Origin: Sphingomonadales bacterium
GTDB taxonomy: Bacteria > Pseudomonadota > Alphaproteobacteria > Sphingomonadales > Kordiimonadaceae
DNA length: 64,000 nucleotides
Direction: 5' to 3'
Assembly (NCBI GenBank): GCA_011088215.1
Contig: JAALKD010000009.1
Span: forward strand, 18,473 to 82,472
The translations under genes and the position numbers were made by a program. This document shows positions 1 to 9,300 of the stretch, piece by piece. The notes below the pieces were generated by a model that did not search any database, was not told where the DNA came from, and was given only the letters and a program-made list of their open reading frames with translations. Each line of letters opens with the position of its first letter. The first letter of the stretch is position 1.

Positions 1-1300
1 TTATGCCCTTCAGCCAAGTCAAGCTAAGTATCAAAGTCGAATACAATATGCTGCAAAGCAACTTAAGAATAGTGCTCTGGCCCTCTCAAAAGCTTTCCCG
101 GAACAGGGCCTTGTAATCGATTTGTCAGGCGGCAAGGACACGCGGGTTTTACTAGGCGCACAACTAGCTACCGGGGAAAAGAATTTTCATGTTTTCCTGG
201 GAGCACAACCAGGAAACCCAGACTATGAAGTCGCATCTAATCTAGTTAGCTACTATGATTTGGATAGCACATATTTCCCATCAAATATTGCCGCGAAAGA
301 GCATATATCTCCTGTGGACGTAGCTCGCAGAGCCGCATATCGCTATATGGGAACGTCTAACCTGTATCAATCTGACGTTGGTCTTAACACTCTATCCGGA
401 GTGGCAAAAGTTAGGGGGGGAAGCGCCGAGGGTAGAACCAAGGCTTTTTTTCTTTATCCTGACGGCAAGAGAAAGCGGATGATTTTACGCTATGGTAGGG
501 TGATAAAACATGGATGGGGCGAGGTTTCTGAACTCCACAGAGCCGTCTCGAAGTTTGTTCCAAATTATCAGAAACGAGAAAAACTGTTAACAGCTATGAT
601 AATGTCGCGCGGGAAACGTGGACACTTTCTCTTCCGTACAGAATTCTTACAGAGCGCCTATAAGTCAGTGCTCTCCAATATCGAATGGCTGCGAGAACAT
701 GATGTTGCAGCAGAAAATTTGGCGGATGCGTATTATATTTTTGACAGAGGTTGGCGGCATTGCGGTTTTCCAGTGCAAGTTATGAATGGATATAGAACTA
801 CCTTCGAGCCCCTCAATAATATTGCTTTATTGGAAGCCCAATTTTCTTTGAAGACTGAGGGCAGACAGAAGGCGCGGGTGTCTTTTGATCTGTTTGAGAA
901 CTTTAAGGTAGAGAGTTTAGTTGAAATACCTTTCGAAAACAGCACTTGGCCGGAAGAGTTTTTTAACAGCGCAAGCCTTAATAGGCGCGCGGTTTTGTCT
1001 AATATGTCGCCTTCAAAAGTTTCGCATCAATGGATAACGGACCCTCCAGGAAACGCTGAAAGTATTCACGTTCTCGGCAGGTCTAGATATATGCGCGAAA
1101 TAAAAGAGTATATGCTTGAGCTTGCAATTGGTTTGCCGGTTTCTCATGAATGTTGGGACTACCTAAAGAGGGAAGAAATATTAAAGAGCATATCAAATGA
1201 TGTTTTTTTAGATGCTCGATTTGCTTCAACTGGCGTTAGATTGCTTCATGGGCTTATTTGGATGGCACATGAGGAATCTCGATACCCTTTTGACAACTAA
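1..1300 (+). CDS. Asparagine-synthase-like ATP-PPi enzyme, 5' truncated by window edge
   Basis: The frame stays open from base 2 to the stop at 1298-1300 (about 432 codons), so the gene begins outside the window and the TTG at 122 is only the first nominal start inside it. The motif DLSGGKDTR at about 119-145 matches the SGGxD(S/T)R PP-loop of the asparagine synthase C-terminal domain, which binds ATP and adenylates a carboxylate before amidation. The glutaminase domain, if any, lies upstream of the window. The 3' two thirds has no further motif I recognise. The region is more AT-rich than the genes after 11 kb, which may indicate transfer. Membership of the ATP-pyrophosphatase superfamily is fairly sure; the substrate is unknown. 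Such proteins often occur in surface-glycan or peptide-modification loci, but nothing here shows which applies. Confidence 0.7.
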   Translation, partial: YALQPSQAKYQSRIQYAAKQLKNSALALSKAFPEQGLVIDLSGGKDTRVLLGAQLATGEKNFHVFLGAQPGNPDYEVASNLVSYYDLDSTYFPSNIAAKEHISPVDVARRAAYRYMGTSNLYQSDVGLNTLSGVAKVRGGSAEGRTKAFFLYPDGKRKRMILRYGRVIKHGWGEVSELHRAVSKFVPNYQKREKLLTAMIMSRGKRGHFLFRTEFLQSAYKSVLSNIEWLREHDVAAENLADAYYIFDRGWRHCGFPVQVMNGYRTTFEPLNNIALLEAQFSLKTEGRQKARVSFDLFENFKVESLVEIPFENSTWPEEFFNSASLNRRAVLSNMSPSKVSHQWITDPPGNAESIHVLGRSRYMREIKEYMLELAIGLPVSHECWDYLKREEILKSISNDVFLDARFASTGVRLLHGLIWMAHEESRYPFDN

Positions 1301-1578
1301 TGTAATTGACATACAGAATCATCACTTTGATTAACCGATGTACACATCATTATACGCACCTCTGCTCTAGGCCGAGCACTGTGAGATTGTTTTATTCCGA
1401 CAGTTTTTGACAATTAGATACAATTTTAGACAGTTTCAGACAAATTTATCGAGCATAGTCTGCTATAAAAAGCCTGTGAACGATTGGGGTCGTAACAAAA
1501 TGCTACATTAGATTCTTTATTCTTTGAATAAGGCATTCGTTCACGCGTGGTTAAATTACGTGATGACGAGGTCTTTCG
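1301..1578. promoter_or_regulatory. Upstream region of the two-partner secretion operon
   Basis: No gene is visible between the truncated synthase and tpsB. The stretch carries five phased 10-bp repeats (1399-1448) followed by a TATAAA-like -10 candidate at 1464-1469. A GAGG ribosome-binding site at about 1567-1570 precedes the ATG at 1579 by 8 bases. The promoter assignment is inference. Confidence 0.4.
1399..1448 (+). repeat. Five tandem 10-bp near-repeats, consensus GACAnTTTnn
   Basis: The units read GACAGTTTTT, GACAATTAGA, TACAATTTTA, GACAGTTTCA and GACAAATTTA, end to end and exactly 10 bases apart. They lie 131-180 bases before the tpsB start and just before a TATAAA-like hexamer. One unit per helical turn would put repeated half-sites on one DNA face, as for regulators that bind direct repeats cooperatively. 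The binding protein is unknown. Confidence 0.6.
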
Positions 1579-3351
1579 ATGTTGCAATGTTCAGTACATG
1601 TGGAGTGTATATCCCACAAGCATGACCATCACTTATACAAGGCGGCAAAAAAATCGAGCAATCTAGGCTCAATTCTCAGGCTGTCGGTATCAGTTGCGGT
1701 TTTAAGCATACTCTTTGTATTTGCGAGCTTTACTGGTTTGGCACAAAACCCGCCAGTGGACATTCCCGATCCGTCTAAACTGGAAGATCAGTTTAAAGAG
1801 CGAAGCCTACCCCAATCGAAATTAATTATTCAAACACCTGAAAAACGTGAAGGTGGGCTTGGCCCAGACGAAAATATTCGCTTTATGCTCCACAGTATAC
1901 AGATTGCTGGTGGAACGGTGTTTTCCGAAGCAGAACTCAAGAAATTTTACATATCGGACTTAGAACACGAAATATCGGTAGGCCGTATATTTGATATCGC
2001 CGCAGAGTTAACAGCTCATTACCGCAATCAAGGGTACATCCTTTCTCGTGTTGTTGTTCCAGCGCAAGAAGTAAAGAACGGTGAAATCACGCTTGTTGCC
2101 GTTGAGGGGTATATTGAGAATGTTAGCGTTGAAGGGGATAACATTCCGACGAAACGCTTGCTTGCGCGCTTAGCCGGAAAAATTAAGGGATCAAAACCCC
2201 TTAAAGCATCCGAACTTGAGCGTTATTTGCTTTTGGCTAATGACGTGCCAGGAGTAACTGCGACAGCTGTTTTGAAAGCATCTGAAACGCCGGGCGCGAC
2301 AGACCTGGCCGTGGTTGTCACCTATGATAAGTCAGATGTGTTTGCATCAGCGAATAACCGCGGGTCACGTTTTAATGGACCATTGCAGATACAAGCGGGA
2401 GTGCAAGTGAACTCCGTAGCGGGCGGCCCAAGCAGAACGGGCCTCCGGCTTGTAAGTTCGTCTCAAACACGTGAATTTAAATTGCTTGAGCTTTCACATC
2501 AGCATTTTGTGAGCAGTGAAGGAACATTTTTGTCTTTTGTGGGACGAAGAACCTTTTCGCGGCCTGGTGCTTCGCTCCGAGAACTTGATATTGAAAGCAA
2601 TTCGGCGTCGGCGAGATTTGCGGTCCAGCACCCTCTTATTCGTTCGCGCGCCAAAAGCCTTTATGTGCGTGCCGGTCTGAGCGTGCGTAACACGAGTACA
2701 GAGATTCTGGACACAGCTTTTAGCGAAGACCGCGTGCGTGTTGCCCATATAGGCGCGACCTATGATTTCGTTGATAGCCTCGATGGCATAAACTTGTTGG
2801 ATATCGAGGTCAGTCAGGGCCTTGATGTGTTTAATGCCACGAGGACTAGAAGCTCCACACAATCAAGAGCAGATGCAGAAACAAAGTTCCTGAAAGTCAA
2901 TGGGTCCGTGATGCGACTGCAACGACTGGCTTCAGGTGTGAGTTTGCTCGCTGACGTAGCAGGGCAGTTTACCAATGATGGCCTTGTGGCCTCGGAGGAA
3001 TTTGCGCTTGGAGGAACACAATATGGCCGTGCATTTGATCCTTCTGAAATCACTGGAGATCGCGGTATCGCAGGCAGGATGGAACTGCGCTACGACGATG
3101 TTCTGCCCGGCACGCCAATTGAACGCTACCAAGCTTACATTTTTGCCGACTATGGCCGCGTATGGAACAGGATTGATGGCCGTTACCAATCTGTTGACAT
3201 TGGTTCCGCCGGCGGCGGCCTGCGCATCACGTTAAACAAAAATGTTTCCGCATATTTTGAGCTCGCCGCTCCTATAGAAAAAACACCTGATTTTGCTGAT
3301 CGCTTTGGAAATTCTGTCCGCGGTTTTTTTGGTATTAATTTTAGATTCTGA
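1579..3351 (+). CDS. TpsB/ShlB/FhaC-family outer-membrane transporter
   Basis: This 590-residue protein is the outer-membrane pore of a two-partner secretion system and would export the large exoprotein encoded next. It has a long basic N-region followed by a hydrophobic segment (about residues 33-56) ending near GLAQ, a POTRA region (about 98-180, with FMLHSIQIAGGTVFSE and a YRNQGYILSRVVVPAQ stretch) and a C-terminal beta-barrel region ending in phenylalanine (NFRF), the usual last residue of barrel proteins. GRAFDPSEITGDRG near residue 490 sits where FhaC-type proteins carry the conserved L6 loop motif. The start at 1579 has GAGG 8 bases upstream. The stop is 10 bases before the exoprotein start, so the two genes form an operon in the common tpsB-tpsA order. 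Confidence 0.9.
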   Translation: MLQCSVHVECISHKHDHHLYKAAKKSSNLGSILRLSVSVAVLSILFVFASFTGLAQNPPVDIPDPSKLEDQFKERSLPQSKLIIQTPEKREGGLGPDENIRFMLHSIQIAGGTVFSEAELKKFYISDLEHEISVGRIFDIAAELTAHYRNQGYILSRVVVPAQEVKNGEITLVAVEGYIENVSVEGDNIPTKRLLARLAGKIKGSKPLKASELERYLLLANDVPGVTATAVLKASETPGATDLAVVVTYDKSDVFASANNRGSRFNGPLQIQAGVQVNSVAGGPSRTGLRLVSSSQTREFKLLELSHQHFVSSEGTFLSFVGRRTFSRPGASLRELDIESNSASARFAVQHPLIRSRAKSLYVRAGLSVRNTSTEILDTAFSEDRVRVAHIGATYDFVDSLDGINLLDIEVSQGLDVFNATRTRSSTQSRADAETKFLKVNGSVMRLQRLASGVSLLADVAGQFTNDGLVASEEFALGGTQYGRAFDPSEITGDRGIAGRMELRYDDVLPGTPIERYQAYIFADYGRVWNRIDGRYQSVDIGSAGGGLRITLNKNVSAYFELAAPIEKTPDFADRFGNSVRGFFGINFRF

Positions 3352-3361
3352 GGTCCATGAA

Positions 3362-6300
3362 ATGAGTAGCTTTAATACAGACGTTTTCCAATCATCATCG
3401 CGTCAGCAAAGGTCATCGTCGCTTTCTTGCCTGGAAAAAAAGCGTGGGTATCTTCAGAGGCAACTAATGACGAGTACAACGCTTGCTGGTCGGTGCTTGA
3501 TAGCGTCTGTCCTTGCAATGGTTCCATATGCGACTGCTTCGGCTGGCCCTGATGTGAACAAAGTTGTGGCAGGCGATATTGTTATTGATCGACCACGCGA
3601 CAGCCAAACTGATATCTTTCAGGGATCTGATAAGGCGATTATCAACTGGAACACATTTTCCATCGGTGAAAATGAAGTAGTAACGTTTCATCAGCCGTCT
3701 GCAACCTCTCTGGTTCTCAACCGTGTTGTTGGCGACGCCAGCTCAGAAATTCTCGGTCAGCTATCAGCGAACGGCCGGGTGCTGTTAATTAATCCCAACG
3801 GTATTCTGTTCGGCAAGGGCTCACAAATAGATGTGGCAGGTATCGTGGCGACAACGTCTGATGTTGCTGATCAGGACTTCCTCGCCGGTCAGTATGTATT
3901 TGAAGCAACGAGCGCATCGGCGTCTTATGTGGTCAATGAAGGTAGCATCACGGCGCGCGATAACGGTCTTGTAGCGTTGGTTGCCCCCAGTGTCGCCAAT
4001 CGGGGTGTAATTTCGGCGCGGCTGGGACAGGTGGCGTTAGCATCCGGTGAACAATTTACCATAGACTTCTACGGCGATAGCCTAGTTCAGCTAGCTGTTG
4101 AAGACGACAACGCAGCCGACCATTTTGCACAACAGACATCAAATTTTGGTGCGCAGCTTTCCAATAGTGGCGCCATCTATGCGGATGGCGGGACTGTGGT
4201 TATGGCGGCGAGCGATGCTAGCAAATTTGTTGACGGCGTTGTGAACATGTCGGGTGTTATTCAGGCGCAGTCAGTTGCCGAGGTCGAAGGGCGCATCATT
4301 ATCGCTGGCGGTTCGAGTGGCAGTGTTCATATCACAGGCGAACTCAACACTGACCAATCACTGGAAACCGGTGATGGAGGCCAAATTCACGTTACTGGCC
4401 ACACGGTTCTCGCTGATGAAAACGCTGTGTTTTCTGCGAGCGCCTCTCAATCCGGAAATGGCGGTGAAATTCTTGTCCTTGCTGACGGCAGCCTTTCCTT
4501 TTCAGCTTCAGCGGTCGCTCTAGGGGGTCGGACTGCTGGGGGCGGCGGTTTCGTCGAAACGTCAGGTACACATTTGACGATCGGCGAAACCGCTCGTTTC
4601 GATACCAGTGCAAATTACGGCGATTACGGCCTGTGGTCGCTGGATCCGACAATATTGAATGTGGTTGAAACAGGAGCGGGAGGCGACGAAGTTGAGGCAG
4701 CAACAATCGTTTCACAACTGGAGACCACCAATGTTGAACTGGCGGCGTCCGAAACAATTAATGTGAATGCGGATATTGATAGTAGCAGCCAAAGCAGTAG
4801 TACTACGCTGAGCTTTGTGGATGAAGACAGTGACGGCAATCTTACGATTAACCTGAACGCCTCAATCACATTAGGCGGCAACCAGTCTCTCGCCGGTGAA
4901 GGTAGTATTGTCAATGTTGCAAACGGTACATCGATCCAGAATGGCGTGGACATTGCTGCTACAGGTGCGACGGTTAATATTGCAAGTGGTACTTACACGG
5001 AAGATATTGAATTGGATGTTGCCGGTTTGACGCTTGCGGGTGCGCAGGCGGGTGTTGATGCAAGAGGGCGTGCCGCGAGCGAGGCCGTTCTCACTGGAAG
5101 CATTGAATTTACCGGAGCGTCCGATGGCTCTACAATAGATGGCCTGACTATTTCGGAAGGATCTTCAGCAACAACAGAAAATACCGGCCTCTTTATCGCG
5201 TCTGGTGCTACAGATATCACGATTCAGAACACTATTTTCAGCCGATCAGGTACGGTTGACGGTGATACATACCGCGGTATTGTTACGGCGTCGAACGGTG
5301 GGCAAACTGGTTTGCTGATCCAGAACAACAGCTTTTCTGGCTGGGCGACAGGGGTGTTTTTAAATCCGGGAGCGTCGGGCGCGCAAGTTTTGAACAATGA
5401 CTTCGGCGGCAACTATGTAGGCATGTCAATCGACGGGCCAGATGGCACGGTGGTAACCGGTAACAGTTTTACCAATAACTTGTTCGAAGGGCTGGGTTTG
5501 GGGCCAGGTGCCATAACCCCCACGGCCACAATCTCAGCCAACGACTTCACCGGCAATGTCATGCATGTGGGTCTTTACACTGGGGGCGGGACCGAGTTTG
5601 ACTTTAGTGCGAATAGTTTTGGCGGCGTTGATGCTGGCGACATGACTGCGGCAGAGTTGCTTGATGTAGCAGCAAAAATTGGCGATGGCATTCGTGTCGC
5701 TGATGGTTATTCAGGGGTCGCTTTTTTGCGAGATAACCATGTGTTTGTCACCGATGGTGGCAGTATTGCACTCGGACTGGACCGTGCAGCCAGCGGAGAC
5801 ACGGTTATGGTTGGCGCCGGGACTTACGCAATTACTGAAACCATAGAAATCGACAAGTCGGTATCCCTGATCGGGGCACAAGCAGATGTGGATCCACGCC
5901 AGAGTGCAGGTGCGCGCACCTCGGGAAGTAGCGACGAGGCCGTCATTGACGGCGGCGGAAGTCTCTCGACCATTGTTCGGATCGCTGCCGATGATGTAAC
6001 GCTAAGCGGCTTCGAAATTCGCAACGGTACAGGTGATCTTGTTGAAACTGATGTTGCGGTTGATGGCCTTTTGATTAGCTACAACCTTATTCATGGTTCA
6101 TCGGGCGATGAAGGTATTCAGATTAGGAATGCGAACAGTCCGATTATAGAGTTTAACCGCGTCTACGACGTCACCGGTGACGGCATTAATTTCACTACGG
6201 TGACAAATGGCATCATTCGCTCCAATGAGGTCCATGATAGCGCTTCAACAAATGCTGCGATCTATATCAACGAAGCTTCAACCGCCAGCACAATTCAGGA

Positions 6301-9300
6301 TAACTACGTACATGACATTACCGTCAATGACGGCATCAAACTGGGCAATAAAGACGGTTCCGACAGTGCGCTGGCCGGCGGTACGGTGTCCGGCAACATC
6401 GTTGAGGGTGTCGCACAGGACGGTATTACCGTTTTCATGAGTGACGTAACCGTCAGCGGCAATACAGTTAGCGGCAGCACAAGCGAAAACGGAGCCATCT
6501 TTGTCGATTTCGATGTCAATAATGTTAGTATTACCGGCAATACACTGCAAAACAACGGCAGCGACAGCGACGCAGTAACAACATACGGTGTCCGGGTTGG
6601 CAAAGACCAGAACCCAACTAATGTAACGGTCAGCGGCAACATCTTTTCCGGCAATGAAGCGCAGTTGTTTGATAAGAACGGTGCGGATACTCTCGCTGAT
6701 ACGATAGCCGACAACAGCTTCGATGCACTGGTGACTGTCACGGGTGGCAACGCCGTATGGTCCTCAATTCAGGACGGCGTTGATAATGTTGCGTCCGACG
6801 GTCTCGTTGCTATCGGTGCAGGCACGTATAGCGACGATGTAGTCGTCAGCACAGAAAATATCACGCTGTCGGGAGTGCAGGCGGGTGTTGATGCAAGAGG
6901 TCGCAATACTGACGAGGCTGTTCTTACCGGAAGCATTGAATTTACTGGAACGTCTGATGGGTCGACGGTTGATGGTTTAACTATTGCAGAAGGGTCGTCG
7001 GCCACGACAGAAAATACGGGTCTCTTTATTGGGTCCGGTGCTACAGATATTACGATCCAGAACACTATTTTCGGCCGATCAGGCACCGTGGACGGTGATA
7101 CATACCGCGGTATTGTTACGACATCCAACGGCGGGCAAACTGGTCTGCTGATCCAGAACAACAGCTTTTCGGGCTGGGCGACAGGGGTGTTTTTAAATCC
7201 GGGCGCAACAGGCGCGCAGGTATTGAATAATGACTTTGAAGGCAACTATGTGGGCATGTCGATTGATGGGCCAGATAGTGCCGTTGTTACCGGCAACGAT
7301 TTCAGCAACAATCTTTTTGAAGGGCTGGGCCTGGGGCCGGGCGCCACTATTCCTACAGTCTCCGTCACAGACAATGACTTCATGGGCAATACAACGCATA
7401 TCGGCCTTTACACCGGCGACGGTACCGTGTTCGATTTCAGCGCCAATCGCTTCGGCGGTGTGTTGGCGAGTGACATGAGTCTGAGTGAACTTCTCGCCCT
7501 GGAAGCGTTCATTGGTCACGGTGTCGAACCCGATAGTGGTTATTCAGGATTCGCTTTTTTCCGGGACGGATATGTATTCCTGAATGACGGTGGTAGTCTT
7601 GCCGCGGGGCTGGGCTTTGCCGACAATGGCGACACTGTGTTGCTGGGCGATGGTACATATACGCTTGCCACCACTCTCGATGTTGACAAAAGCATCACGC
7701 TTTCAGGTGAAAGCGAAGGCGGAACGATCATCAATGGATCGTCAGTCAGCGGGTACGGCATTCATGTGACGGCAGACGGTGTTTCCATGAACGATTTCAC
7801 GCTTTATGGCCCAGCTGTAAATGCAAGCACCAGTTATGGGGTCAAAGTTAATCCCGATACGTCCGATGTGACTGATAGGCTGCTCAATTTCAGTATATCA
7901 GATGTGACGATCAGAGGCTCAGGCCGTGCGGAACTGGACCTGAACGGTGTGACCGGCGCGACAATTACGAATGTAACAGCGGATGGCCGTGAGGTCGGCG
8001 ACGACAGCGTTGAGACGGCTGGTGCAGGCGTTCAGCTTACTGATAGCTCTAGTATCACACTTTCTGGTGTTGAAACGCGCGGAAACGGATGGGGCAGCGT
8101 TGCGCTTTATCAAGCCAACCGGAGCTATGACCAGCAAACATCAGATATCAATATCGACGCGACGGACAACAGTTTCAATGAGCTTGGTGGCTTGTTTTCA
8201 CAGGATTCGTCCGACAGTTTGGACTTCGGTGTGCTGAATCTCAGCAACTTTACCCACATCATCGAAAATGCAGATTTCCGCAGCGACGGCGATGAGTTCA
8301 CCTTTTACCGTCTGTCGGAGCAAGACGCATTCGACTATTCTGTCGACCTAGGTAGCAGCAGCCTTGTGCGTGGTTGGACGGGAACATCTATCATTGATGG
8401 TAGCTATTTCGTCGGTAACAGCACCCAAGGTACGGCGATGAGCATTAGTGCTGCAGCAGGTGCGGTGGCGATTGGTGATACGATTTTTGTGCGTGCTGGC
8501 ACATACGAGGAAAGTATTTCCCTCGCGACCAATCAGGTAACTCTTTCAGGCGCGAGCGGAGCAACATTGAACGTGCTTGAGGGAGCAACTGGCATTGCCA
8601 TCTCGGCCGACAATGTAACGGTATCGGGTATGACTATTACAGGCCCATTCAGTGAAAATTTTGTAGATGTGGATTGGGATAGTGCTGCTAGCACATTTGG
8701 CATCACAGTTTCCGGTGCGGCCACCAGCTTCACAATTGACGGCAACACAATCAGCGACGTTCGCACCGGCATATCTTTGTCTAATGGCAGTCAGGGTACG
8801 GTCAGTAACAATGTTATCGACAATACCAAAGGATCTTTAATCGTTCGCAGTGACGACATTACACTTACAGGCAACAGCTTTGGCGAAAATGGAAACGAGT
8901 GGGACATTGTGTTCCTGACCGGTGTTACAGACGGCGCTTACACGGTGTCTCCAACCTTCAATGAAGCCGCTTACGGCGCAGATATCATGACTTTGTCTGG
9001 CAATAACGGCGGCATGTCGGTACTTGATCGACGGTACGGTTCGAATGGGCTCCTCGGGATCGCGGCTGATGTGGGCAACAGATCACATGTTCACGTATCC
9101 GCGGGCTCAAGCTTTACTGCTTCGGACGACTTTGACCTGGGTAATGGTCTGGGTAACGCGCGCCAGCCACTGGCTGCCATATCGGATGCATTGGACGCTG
9201 CCGTCATTGGCGGGACTATCGCCGTTGGCAGCGGCACTTACGCAGAAGACATTGTGTTTGATGGAAATCAGCAATTTACCTTCGATGGCGCGACCGTTCA

